A stretch of 64,000 nucleotides of DNA. It comes from Neisseriaceae bacterium (GTDB taxonomy: Bacteria; Pseudomonadota; Gammaproteobacteria; Burkholderiales; UBA11063). The stretch is taken from assembly GCA_003963245.1 (NCBI GenBank), contig RXJX01000014.1, forward strand, positions 62,001 through 126,000, written 5' to 3'. The translations under genes and the position numbers were made by a program. The notes below the pieces were generated by a model. That model was not told the DNA's origin, did no database searches, and saw only the letters and a list, made by a program, of their open reading frames with translations. Every line of letters begins with the position of its first letter. Position 1 is the stretch's first letter. Positions 54,493 through 63,282 of this stretch are shown here, piece after piece.

Positions 54493-54966
54493 ATGAATAA
54501 GAAAAAACCACCGCACCTTCTTTTAATGACTATCGCTTGTCTAGCTATTTTAGGATACTTCCTTAGAATCACTTACGTGTCTTTTGTTACTAAAACAAAA
54601 CTATCTGAAGCTTTTTTATTAATTGAACCAATTCAAAATAATATAAATGAATATGCACAAAAAAATGGTGGTTTACCAATTAATGTCGAGCTAAATAATA
54701 ATTCTTTCGGATTACCACAACCTTTTGAAATACAAGGTACTTATATTAGTAGCGTTGTTGCGCATAAAGAACCGAACAGTGAGCAAGTTATCTTATTTGC
54801 TTATATTAATCCCGCGATTATCCCTAACCTAGAAGATGGTAAAGGAGAACCACTAGAATCACCCTATATCAGCTTTAAAGGAAGCTACCAAGGGCGCAAT
54901 ATAAATTGGGAGTGCAGCTCTAATTTAGCGAAACACTATCTCCCAAGCTCATGTAATGGCAGCTAG
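54493..54966 (+). CDS. Pilin-like membrane-anchored protein lacking a prepilin cleavage site
   Basis: 157 residues. A basic start (MNKKKPPH) and one hydrophobic helix (about 9-29, LLLMTIACLAILGYF), then VTKTKLSEAFLLIEPIQNNI. This is aligned like the pilin alpha1-C segment ([19 protein letters not shown]) of pilA. The C-terminus INWECSSNLAKHYLPSSC parallels pilA's WTC...SYRPSNC. The G-F-T-x-x-E processing motif is absent, so it should stay as an inner-membrane protein rather than enter a fibre. Lies 102 bp after pilA with a good SD (AGGAA). Probable diverged duplicate. Confidence 0.7.
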   Translation: MNKKKPPHLLLMTIACLAILGYFLRITYVSFVTKTKLSEAFLLIEPIQNNINEYAQKNGGLPINVELNNNSFGLPQPFEIQGTYISSVVAHKEPNSEQVILFAYINPAIIPNLEDGKGEPLESPYISFKGSYQGRNINWECSSNLAKHYLPSSCNGS

Positions 54967-55095
54967 AAACTAACTTCTTAACAGCCGCCTTCTCATTTGT
55001 AAAACTGCTGACTTATAAATTATAATTATCATCATACTATGCCAAAACTGTAAATTAAATAACAAATATCAACTCCTTAAAGTCACAGAATAACA

Positions 55096-56376
55096 CTACT
55101 GAACAACTGTTGGACCGCAATATAGCACAGAATTATGGTTCAATCTACGGCATTTTTCTAAGTTAATATTCTTAATATTTTTCAAGTAATTATCAAAAAA
55201 TACCAATAAATATTGGTTAATTGATGCTGATAAATCTTGACCATGTATATTATTACTATACATAAATTCAGCCAAATTTATATCAGGTTGATCATAAATA
55301 TGATACCAAAGATTAATAAGACTATTCCCGTAGTACGTTGTAGACACATCGGTAAATGAACGATGAGTACTATAACTTGTATTACTTTCAAAAGGAGTCA
55401 TCAGCGCTAGATATTGATTCTTTCTCAGGTTAAACTGATTCTTTGTATCAAGAGTTTTACCAAATTCACCATCATTAGCAGCTCTTAAAAACAAAGTTGG
55501 AATAAGTGGATTATAGACGTGTATCGGCAGATCATTGCTTGATCCAATATCTAAACTGACGTATCCTTTCAATAAATTAGAACTTTCCATTGAATTTATG
55601 TAAAGTGATGTTGAACCTAATGAATGACCAAAGCCGCCAATTTTAGAAAAATTCATATGAGACGTTAGCATGCGAAGTGCATTATCAGTTTTTAATTTAT
55701 TTAGAACAAATTTATAGTCAGATAAAGCTAATGTTAAATTTGATTTTTTGGTAGCGACCACAGCAGCAGCACTTGATGATGACATTTTGCCATTATAAGA
55801 TTGTGGAATATGCAAGCCAAGAGTGCCATATGATTCGATAATATTTTGATTATATGCAGAATCTATTGCAACAACAATATATCCATGACTAACTAGACTA
55901 CTGATAAAATTCAAATAATTATATGAATTAAATCCCAAACCAGGCTGAAATACCAGTACCGGGAATTGACCTATTGCAACCTCTTGCTGAGAAATCACAT
56001 AGCTTTTTTGTTCACTCATCATCTGCTTTACTTTATATGCTGCAGATATATTTTTAGACTCAATTATATTGTCTTTAATATCATGATTTAACTCTACTAT
56101 ATTTTTTGCCCAGTAGGAATCATAATTATTTGACACAGCTGTGGTTGGATAATAAATATATGTATCAACGATATGACAGTGTAGTTGGTTATCTTGATAA
56201 AACCAACTATCTGCTTCGCTGTAAAAATAATCAGGGCAAATCTCTGAATTTTGCCACAAAAACTCTTTCACACTAACTTTGTAATTTCCTGTTGGTTTTA
56301 CCAAAAAATCAGTAGTGCTTGCCAAAGCAAGAACGCTAACACCATAGAATGCTATTGCTAGAATATATTTTTTCAT
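55096..56376 (-). CDS. Secreted alpha/beta hydrolase (PAF-acetylhydrolase/lipase-like)
   Basis: 426 residues with a signal peptide (MKKYILAIAFYGVSVLALAS). The alpha/beta-hydrolase core holds FQPGLGFNSYNY (oxyanion region), the nucleophile elbow GFGHSLGS (Ser near residue 250), a candidate acid in FLRAANDGEFG and the His in STHRSFTD. The pattern resembles the platelet-activating-factor acetylhydrolase family; the natural ester is unknown. A TTG at 56397 is in frame but would overlap aroA by 4 bp; the ATG at 56376 starts the signal peptide. It follows aroA by 17 bp on the same strand. Upstream of 55096 the region has no clear terminator. Confidence 0.78.
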   Translation of the reverse strand: MKKYILAIAFYGVSVLALASTTDFLVKPTGNYKVSVKEFLWQNSEICPDYFYSEADSWFYQDNQLHCHIVDTYIYYPTTAVSNNYDSYWAKNIVELNHDIKDNIIESKNISAAYKVKQMMSEQKSYVISQQEVAIGQFPVLVFQPGLGFNSYNYLNFISSLVSHGYIVVAIDSAYNQNIIESYGTLGLHIPQSYNGKMSSSSAAAVVATKKSNLTLALSDYKFVLNKLKTDNALRMLTSHMNFSKIGGFGHSLGSTSLYINSMESSNLLKGYVSLDIGSSNDLPIHVYNPLIPTLFLRAANDGEFGKTLDTKNQFNLRKNQYLALMTPFESNTSYSTHRSFTDVSTTYYGNSLINLWYHIYDQPDINLAEFMYSNNIHGQDLSASINQYLLVFFDNYLKNIKNINLEKCRRLNHNSVLYCGPTVVQ

Positions 56377-56393
56377 TAATAATTCATCAAAAA

Positions 56394-57701
56394 TCAAGAT
56401 AATACGCTATTAAATACATCAAAGTAGTTGGCAAAGGTTTTGCCGACACATTCATAATTATTGATCACCACAGGAATGCCACCCACTGCTAATAGCGAGA
56501 AGCACATTGCCATACGATGATCATTGTAGGTATCAATTGCAATATTTGGCAAAATTTCCGTTGGCGGTGTAATCGTAATTGAATCATCAGTATAACTCAC
56601 GCTAGCACCAACTTTGCGTAATTCTGTATAAATTGCCAGCAAACGATCAGTTTCCTTGACTTTCCAGCTGGATATTCCATTTATTGTAGTCGTTCCTTGA
56701 GCAAATAAAGCTAACACCGCAATCGTCATTGCTACATCCGGCATATCTTCCATATTAACCGTTATCGCATTTAACTCCTTATGCCGTACTAAAATATAAC
56801 CCTGATGATACTCAACAATAGCACCCATTTGCGCTAATACTTTAGCAAAATTTTTATCACCTTGTAGGCTCATTTCATCAAGATTATTGATTCTGGTAGC
56901 ACCATTCATTGCGCCCATAGCCAAAAAATAGCTGGCAGAACTAGCATCAGGCTCAACAGTATATTCAATTGCTTGCAAAACTTCGCTTGGATAAATGGTA
57001 AAGCAATTTTCAGCATTTTCTGCTACTTTAGCACCAAACATTTTAAGCAATGCCAAGGTAATTTCAACATAAGGTTTTGAAATTAATTCATCATAAATTT
57101 TAACCGTAATTTCTCGTTTGAGCTGTGGTAGCGCCATCAATAAGCCAGTTAAATATTGACTGGAAATTTTACCGCTCAGGCTAATTTCGGCAACTCCATT
57201 ATCTAAAAATGGACTGGTTTGTAATGGTGGATAACCTTCATTTTCAAGACACTTAATTTGGCAACCTAGTTGACGTAATGCATCCACTAAATCTTTAATC
57301 GGTCGCTCTTTCATCCGCTGAATTCCAGTTAAAATATAACTTCCGTCCAGCACCGCTAATAGCGCCGTCAAAAAACGGATTGAAGTTCCTGAGTTACCTA
57401 AAAATAACTCGGCACTTTCAACAGGTAATTTGCCGCCACAACCATGAATTTTATAGCTGGAGCAACCATTAGCATCCTGACGAATTTTTTCGCATTTAAT
57501 GCCTAATTTATCCAATGCCGCAAGCATAAGCTGAACATCTTCGCCAACATCGGGTACATTATGAATCGTACTAACACCCTGTGCCATAGCCGCTAAAGGT
57601 AACACACGATTTGCAATACTTTTGGAGCCGGGTAAGTCTAAAATTGCGTTAATTGATTTCGTACTGCCTGCTAATGCCAAATTTGTTTGTTTATTATTCA
57701 T
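56394..57701 (-). CDS. aroA: 3-phosphoshikimate 1-carboxyvinyltransferase (EPSP synthase)
   Basis: 435-residue cytosolic enzyme of the shikimate pathway, joining shikimate-3-phosphate and phosphoenolpyruvate. Active-site stretches: LPGSKSIANR (about 25-34, Lys and Ser binding substrate), LGNSGTSIRFL (PEP site near 103-113), RMKERPIKDLVDALRQLG, KETDR and YNDHRMAM. The gene order here (dioxygenase, aroA, hydrolase) is not the usual aroA neighbourhood. It starts after a terminator hairpin at 57732, so it probably has its own promoter in the 57702-57803 gap. Confidence 0.97.
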   Translation of the reverse strand: MNNKQTNLALAGSTKSINAILDLPGSKSIANRVLPLAAMAQGVSTIHNVPDVGEDVQLMLAALDKLGIKCEKIRQDANGCSSYKIHGCGGKLPVESAELFLGNSGTSIRFLTALLAVLDGSYILTGIQRMKERPIKDLVDALRQLGCQIKCLENEGYPPLQTSPFLDNGVAEISLSGKISSQYLTGLLMALPQLKREITVKIYDELISKPYVEITLALLKMFGAKVAENAENCFTIYPSEVLQAIEYTVEPDASSASYFLAMGAMNGATRINNLDEMSLQGDKNFAKVLAQMGAIVEYHQGYILVRHKELNAITVNMEDMPDVAMTIAVLALFAQGTTTINGISSWKVKETDRLLAIYTELRKVGASVSYTDDSITITPPTEILPNIAIDTYNDHRMAMCFSLLAVGGIPVVINNYECVGKTFANYFDVFNSVLS

Positions 57702-57731
57702 GTTATTGATTCTTAAAAAATTAATAAAGAA

Positions 57732-57769
57732 AGGTTGGCTTGAATTAACTTAATTCAAAAAACCAACCT
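57732..57769 (-). terminator. Terminator hairpin after the dioxygenase gene
   Basis: AGGTTGG/CCAACCT outer stem (57732-57738 and 57763-57769) enclosing TTGAATTAA/TTAATTCAA (57740-57748 and 57750-57758). On the minus strand it is followed by TTCTTTATTAATT, a modest T-run. It separates the gyrA-dioxygenase unit from aroA. Confidence 0.7.
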
Positions 57770-57803
57770 CACGATTTATAGATTAATATTAGTCATGTCT
57801 TTT

Positions 57804-58670
57804 TTAATTATATTTGCGTTGGCGCATCCATTTAGTAGCAATCCATTTTTCACCTTTAATGACTGGATTGCCTGCATGTAAACTCAATGGATCAACTTGC
57901 CCTTGTGAATTACAGTACTCAAAATAAACCGCTGCACCTTTTTTAGGCACGACACTAACTCCAACATCAGGAAATGTGGTTTCGCCACCTTGCTCAACAT
58001 CACTCAAATACATAACCAAAGTAGAAACGCGTTGCCCACCTACAGCCAAGTGCTGCTGACTACCCTTTAACTCATAAGGAAAAAAATCAAAATGCGGGCG
58101 ATACTCTGCACCTGGTTGGTAATTCAAAATCTGGATTCCTTCACCATTTTCCATTGGCCAGTGCATCACTTCAGCAATCCGGCGATCGAGCTTAGTAATG
58201 AACTCATTCTCACAGATATTAAAAAATGTTCCAGTGCTGGTACGCTCTGGATGAAGCTCTTCTTTACCCGTCTCATTATCAACCACTCGTGAAGATTTCA
58301 TCCTACTTTGCGACAAGGCAATTAACTGATCGCATTCTTCATATGACATAAAATTATCAAAACTAATAATTACTGGACGTTCAACTTTAGTTCCAATAAA
58401 GACTCTGCGATCACTAGTATCAATAAAATTTACATCCATTGGCACTCGTGAAGCTTCATAAATAAAACCTGATGAAGTTGTCCCACCAACCAAAGAATTG
58501 GTTTTGTTTAACGGACGCCCTTGTTGAATATCACTAATGACCTGTACAGAAGTCTGTAAAGGGAATCCTTTACTTACCATGATATTTGCTAACATATCAA
58601 CTGTACAGCCATTCTTTAAATTAGTTTCAATCCAATTAATCCACTCTTGGTTTATTCCGACTTGAGACAT
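57804..58670 (-). CDS. 2-oxoglutarate/Fe(II) dioxygenase, prolyl 4-hydroxylase-like
   Basis: 288 residues. The C-terminal P4Hc double-stranded beta-helix (about 100-285) shows the iron ligands: His and Asp in YRPHFDFF (about 190-197) and the distal His in SLHAGNPVIKGEKW, whose Lys (GEKW) would bind 2-oxoglutarate. VYLSDVEQGGETTFP is diagnostic. The N-terminal 60 residues form a separate helical region seen in bacterial homologues. The target protein is unknown. It follows gyrA by 36 bp and may be co-transcribed. Confidence 0.9.
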   Translation of the reverse strand: MSQVGINQEWINWIETNLKNGCTVDMLANIMVSKGFPLQTSVQVISDIQQGRPLNKTNSLVGGTTSSGFIYEASRVPMDVNFIDTSDRRVFIGTKVERPVIISFDNFMSYEECDQLIALSQSRMKSSRVVDNETGKEELHPERTSTGTFFNICENEFITKLDRRIAEVMHWPMENGEGIQILNYQPGAEYRPHFDFFPYELKGSQQHLAVGGQRVSTLVMYLSDVEQGGETTFPDVGVSVVPKKGAAVYFEYCNSQGQVDPLSLHAGNPVIKGEKWIATKWMRQRKYN

Positions 58671-58706
58671 CGATTACTCCACAACACGTAAGCACAATTT
58701 CAGCAA

Positions 58707-61292
58707 CTAAGCGCTTGGACTTTCAGAATCATCATCAGCTTCAGTTTCAATAACTTTTTCCAAATCAACCAATTTTTCATCTTTGCCCAGATCAATCAGT
58801 TTAACACCTTGTGCTGAACGGCCAGTTTCACGAATACTATTTACCTTGGTACGAATTAGCACACCACCAGTTGTGATAAGCATGATTTCATCATCATCAG
58901 AAACTAATTTGGCAGCAACCAGTTTACCATTTCGCACTGACTCACCAATTGCTTTAACTCCCTGAGTTCCACGTGAAGCTAAGCGATATTCCTCAACCGT
59001 AGTACGCTTACCATAACCATTTTCAGTGGCAGTCAATACATTAGCTTTAATATCGTCAGTAGTAAGCAATGCAACCACTTTACAATCAGCTCCCAGCTTA
59101 ATTCCTTTAACGCCGCGCGCCTGACGCCCCATACCACGAACTTCTTCCTCATTAAAGCGCACCGCTTTACCACCATCGGAGAAAATCATGATTTCGCGTT
59201 TACCATCAGTTAAATCAACCCCAGCCAAACGATCTCCTTCATCAAGATTAATCGCGATAATTCCACGACTATTTGGACGGGCAAATGCCGCTAAATCAGT
59301 TTTCTTCACGATACCTTGTTCAGTTACCATAAAGATGAATTGATCTTCACTAAATTCTTTTACTGGCAGAATATTAGTAATTTTCTCATCAACTTGTAAT
59401 GGCAATAAATTAACAATTGGGCGACCACGAGTAGTACGACTACCTTCTGGTAAATTATATACTTTAAGCCAATACATCCGACCAAGCGTTGAGAAGCATA
59501 ATACGTAGTCATGAGTATGAGCAATAAACAAATTCTGAATAAAATCATCTTCGCGAGTTGATGCTGCAGTTTTACCGCGACCACCACGTTTTTGCGTACG
59601 ATATTCTTCAACAGCCTGAGTTTTAACGTAACCTTCTTTGGATAGAGTTACAACCATATCACGAGGCTTAATTAAATCTTCCATGTCAATATCAGCAGAA
59701 TCATACTGAATTTCAGAACGACGTTTATCACCAAATTGCTGTTTAATTGCTGCCAATTCATCCGCAATAATCAAATTCACACGCTTCGGTGTATTTAGAA
59801 TATCCAGCAAATCAACTATAGTATCCATTACATCTTGGTATTCTTTGGTAATTTTCTCTTGCTCTAGACCCGTCAAGCGCTGTAATTGCATCTCTAAAAT
59901 TGCTTGCGATTGTGCATCAGACAAGAAATACTCTTTACCATGTAAACCAAACTGAGGTTCAAGATTATCCGGACGCACCTGAGCCACATCCACACGTTCC
60001 ATCATAGCCAATACTAAGCTTGATTCCCAGCTACGCTCCATCAAGCGAGTTTTAGCTTCCGGTCGTGTCATTGAGGTTTTGATAATGGCGATCATCTCAT
60101 CAACATTGGCTAAAGCAACTGCCAAACCTTCTAAAGTGTGCCCACGCTCTTTGGCTTTACGTAATTCAAATACCGTACGTCGCGTAACAACTTCACGGCG
60201 GTGATAAATAAATTCTTCAAGAATGGATTTAAGATTTAATAAGCGCGGCTGATTATTAACCAACGCCACCATATTAATCCCAAAGCTATCCTGCATTTGG
60301 GTCATTTTGTATAAATTATTCAGGATCACGCTGGCATTTTCACCTCGGCGTAATTCAATCGCTACCCGCATACCAGATTTATCTGACTCATCACGAATTT
60401 CGCTGATACCTTCAACAATTTTTTCTTTTACTAATTCACCGATACGTTCACATAATTTAGCTTTATTTACTTGATATGGTAACTCATCAATAATGATCGC
60501 CTGACGGTCTTTGCCAATATCTTCAAAATGCGTTCGTGCACGCATCACAACCCGACCACGTCCAGTTTTATATCCCTGATGAATATCTTTGATTCCAAAG
60601 ATAATACCTGCGGTTGGAAAATCTGGAGCTGGGATAATTTCAATCAATTCATCCAAAGTTATTTCTGGATTATCCAATAATGCAGAACAAGCATCAACCA
60701 CTTCACTCAAATTGTGTGGCGGCATATTAGTTGCCATACCCACTGCAATACCCGTTGTTCCATTAATTAATAAGTTAGGAATTCGCGTTGGCATCACCAA
60801 TGGCTCATGCTCAGAACCATCATAATTAGGACCAAAATTAACCGTTTCTTTATCAATATCAGCAATCATCTCGTGTGCGATCTTAGACATCCGAATCTCG
60901 GTATAACGCATTGCTGCTGGTGAATCACCATCGACTGAACCAAAATTTCCCTGACCATCGACTAACATATAGCGCAATGAGAAATCCTGTGCCATCCGGA
61001 CTATCGTATCATAAACCGCAATATCACCATGCGGATGGTACTTACCAATTACATCCCCGACAATACGCGCTGACTTTTTATAAGGTTTATTCCAGTCGTT
61101 AGATAATTCATGCATTGCAAATAATACCCGGCGATGTACTGGTTTCAATCCGTCGCGGACATCAGGCAGTGCCCGTCCGACAATTACACTCATTGCATAT
61201 TCAATATACGATTGCTTCATTTCCTCTTCAATGTTGATATTTACAACTTCACGGGCAAATGAAGGAATCAAAGTCGTCAGATCATTGTTCAT
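58707..61292 (-). CDS. gyrA: DNA gyrase subunit A
   Basis: 861-residue topoisomerase subunit that breaks and rejoins DNA during supercoiling. The breakage-reunion domain has [14 protein letters not shown] and the catalytic Tyr in [10 protein letters not shown]; the C-terminal beta-pinwheel carries the GyrA box QKRGGRGK (about 564-571). Start: ATG at 61292 with SD AAAAGG 6 nt upstream; an in-frame TTG at 61307 lies inside that SD region and is rejected. In the quinolone-resistance region the residue equal to E. coli Ser83 (here 91) is Ile (codon ATT, 61020-61022), while Asp95 (E. coli Asp87) is kept. Confidence 0.98.
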   Translation of the reverse strand: MNNDLTTLIPSFAREVVNINIEEEMKQSYIEYAMSVIVGRALPDVRDGLKPVHRRVLFAMHELSNDWNKPYKKSARIVGDVIGKYHPHGDIAVYDTIVRMAQDFSLRYMLVDGQGNFGSVDGDSPAAMRYTEIRMSKIAHEMIADIDKETVNFGPNYDGSEHEPLVMPTRIPNLLINGTTGIAVGMATNMPPHNLSEVVDACSALLDNPEITLDELIEIIPAPDFPTAGIIFGIKDIHQGYKTGRGRVVMRARTHFEDIGKDRQAIIIDELPYQVNKAKLCERIGELVKEKIVEGISEIRDESDKSGMRVAIELRRGENASVILNNLYKMTQMQDSFGINMVALVNNQPRLLNLKSILEEFIYHRREVVTRRTVFELRKAKERGHTLEGLAVALANVDEMIAIIKTSMTRPEAKTRLMERSWESSLVLAMMERVDVAQVRPDNLEPQFGLHGKEYFLSDAQSQAILEMQLQRLTGLEQEKITKEYQDVMDTIVDLLDILNTPKRVNLIIADELAAIKQQFGDKRRSEIQYDSADIDMEDLIKPRDMVVTLSKEGYVKTQAVEEYRTQKRGGRGKTAASTREDDFIQNLFIAHTHDYVLCFSTLGRMYWLKVYNLPEGSRTTRGRPIVNLLPLQVDEKITNILPVKEFSEDQFIFMVTEQGIVKKTDLAAFARPNSRGIIAINLDEGDRLAGVDLTDGKREIMIFSDGGKAVRFNEEEVRGMGRQARGVKGIKLGADCKVVALLTTDDIKANVLTATENGYGKRTTVEEYRLASRGTQGVKAIGESVRNGKLVAAKLVSDDDEIMLITTGGVLIRTKVNSIRETGRSAQGVKLIDLGKDEKLVDLEKVIETEADDDSESPSA

Positions 61293-61349
61293 GCGTAACC
61301 TTTTCAATTTAGTCGAAATTAATCGCGTATTTTACCATATTTAGCGCAT

Positions 61350-61396
61350 AAAATGAGAATAAGCATAGGGATATACCCTATGCTTATTCTCATTTT
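61350..61396. terminator. Strong bidirectional terminator between helicase and gyrA
   Basis: Perfect 21-bp stem (61350-61370 and 61376-61396) with a five-base loop ATATA and a T4 end. It lies 13 bp after the helicase stop codon and 57 bp upstream of gyrA, so gyrA must use a promoter in 61293-61349. Confidence 0.9.
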
Positions 61397-61409
61397 GAAT
61401 TAATCAAGC

Positions 61410-62966
61410 TTAACTTTTAGCTACTTCAACCATTTTTTTATTTTTTTGGTTTAGTTTGCGCATAATAATTTCTGCTTCATCCAGTGGCACCGTAATAAAT
61501 GAGAATTTTTCGAGAATACGGATATCACGAACCTTGCGTCCAGGAGTTTTACAGCTTTGATGCAATACATCTAATAACGCACGTGGATTCATTCCATCTA
61601 TTTTGCCTAAAGCCACGAATAATTTCACATTATCACCAGATACAGCGCTGCGACTTTGTTCAATCTTAGCGTAGCTTTCTTCTAAAAACTCATCCTGATA
61701 TTGATGGCGCAACAACGCTGCAATAACCGCTTGTGGGTCATTATCACCCAAAATTCGCTTAGCCAATCCATTATAGCTTTTGAAATCGCTCTCAGCAATA
61801 ATCTCACCTAAACACGCTTGCAAATACTCTTCTTTGGCTTTAATAATATCTTTAATTTGTGGAACATCTTGCTTTTTAATATCCGCTTTAGCAACCTTTT
61901 TAATCATCCCTAAACGTGACATTTCTCGTGGCGTCACAAAAGTGATTGCAATACCTTTTTGACCCGCACGACCAGTACGTCCAATCCGATGTACATACGA
62001 TTCAGCTTCTTGAGGCATAGAGTAATTAATTACATGAGTCAAATTATTAACATCAATTCCACGCGCCGCTACGTCAGTTGCAACCAAGATATTGACAAGC
62101 TTATCTTTAAATTCTGCCAAGGTTTTTGTACGTTGAGATTGAGTAATATCCCCATGCAAACAGTCTGCAGCATAGCTACGACTCTTTAAATGCTTGGTAA
62201 CTTCATCTACTTCAAGTTTAGTACGACAAAAAATAATGCCATAAAAATCTTGTTCAAAATCTAAAACACGGCATAATGCTTCAAATTTATCAGCTTCACG
62301 AACTTCAAAATAAATTTGTTCGGTAAGCTTAGTCGTTAATTCTTTATTTTCTACCTTCAATGTTTTGAATTTACCCATGTACTTTTTGGCAATTTGTAAA
62401 ATTGAACTAGGCATCGTCGCTGAGAAAAACAACATATTTTTCTCTTCATTGGTTGTTTGCAAGATGTGTTCAATATCTTCAACAAACCCCATATTTAACA
62501 TTTCATCCGCTTCATCAAGCACAAAAAATTCTAAATTACTAAAATTCAGAACTTTGCGCTCCATCAAATCCATGATCCGTCCAGGAGTACCAACAATAAT
62601 ATCACTACCTTTACGCACATTACGCACTTGTTGTTCAATTGACGCACCACCATAAACTGCAGAAACTCTTAAATCGCGTTTACCGATCAAAGAATACATT
62701 TCCTCACAAACTTGAATAGCTAGCTCACGGGTTGGCGTTAACACCACCGCTTTGATTGAGCCATCTTTAGTAATACTCTCAATAATCGGAATTGAAAACG
62801 CAGCTGTTTTACCAGTTCCGGTCTGCGCCTGACCGATAATATTTGCTTTTTCGCGTAGAAACTCAGGGATAACTAATGCCTGAATTGGACTTGGGCTGGT
62901 AAAACCTTTTTCTGCCAACGCGGCAACCATTTCTTCACTTAAATTAAAATCATTAAAACTACTCAT
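61410..62966 (-). CDS. deaD: DEAD-box RNA helicase (DeaD/CsdA-like)
   Basis: 518-residue ATP-dependent RNA helicase, with likely roles in ribosome assembly and cold adaptation. Motifs in order: Q-motif (FTSPSPIQ), I AQTGTGKT (about 46-53), Ia PTRELAIQ, TPGRIMD, II DEAD, III SAT, then HGDITQSQR, V ATDVAARGIDV and VI HRIGRTGRAG. A DbpA-type RNA-binding domain (about 430-505, VKLFVALGKIDGMNPRAL) follows the helicase core. It is shorter than E. coli DeaD (629), lacking the extended basic tail. SD AAAGGAAAG is strong. Confidence 0.95.
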   Translation of the reverse strand: MSSFNDFNLSEEMVAALAEKGFTSPSPIQALVIPEFLREKANIIGQAQTGTGKTAAFSIPIIESITKDGSIKAVVLTPTRELAIQVCEEMYSLIGKRDLRVSAVYGGASIEQQVRNVRKGSDIIVGTPGRIMDLMERKVLNFSNLEFFVLDEADEMLNMGFVEDIEHILQTTNEEKNMLFFSATMPSSILQIAKKYMGKFKTLKVENKELTTKLTEQIYFEVREADKFEALCRVLDFEQDFYGIIFCRTKLEVDEVTKHLKSRSYAADCLHGDITQSQRTKTLAEFKDKLVNILVATDVAARGIDVNNLTHVINYSMPQEAESYVHRIGRTGRAGQKGIAITFVTPREMSRLGMIKKVAKADIKKQDVPQIKDIIKAKEEYLQACLGEIIAESDFKSYNGLAKRILGDNDPQAVIAALLRHQYQDEFLEESYAKIEQSRSAVSGDNVKLFVALGKIDGMNPRALLDVLHQSCKTPGRKVRDIRILEKFSFITVPLDEAEIIMRKLNQKNKKMVEVAKS

Positions 62967-63097
62967 TTATACTTTCCTTTCTGAGCGTGCGTTATTTTGT
63001 TCACAATTAAACAAAATGACGCGAATTAAGTATCAACAACACTGCAGAAAGAAACTCCAACAGAGCCATATTTACTCATTTCATAACGTAATTACTC

Positions 63098-63203
63098 AAC
63101 TGTCACAATATGAAGTAAGAACTAGAAACAAGGCAATGACGTGTACGTGAGAAGTACACGAGGAGCCTTGTGACGACGTTATTACGATATAGTGTGAGCA
63201 GTT
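63098..63203. repeat. Long imperfect palindrome upstream of the helicase gene
   Basis: About 106 bp. Left arm AACTGTCACAATAT pairs imperfectly with the right arm ATAGTGTGAGCAGTT; an inner stem CAAGGC/GCCTTG encloses a GTGTAC...GTACAC hairpin and a GGAG box just before the inner right arm. Architecture and the central GTA-GTGAGA-GTAC-GAGGAG order match the element at 17798-17898, although arm sequences differ in a compensating way. Lies in a 316-bp gene-free gap (62967-63282). Confidence 0.6.
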
Positions 63204-63222
63204 GTTTCTAACAAACACAAAA

Positions 63223-63248
63223 AACAGGCAGTATTCAAACCGCCTGTT
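63223..63248 (-). terminator. Intrinsic terminator after the SDR gene
   Basis: Seven-bp stem AACAGGC/GCCTGTT (63223-63229 and 63242-63248) with a 12-base loop, followed on the minus strand by TTTTGTGTTTG. It lies 34 bp past the stop codon. Confidence 0.8.
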
Positions 63249-63282
63249 ACGATAAAAATCTTCTTAAACTAAAAAACAATAG

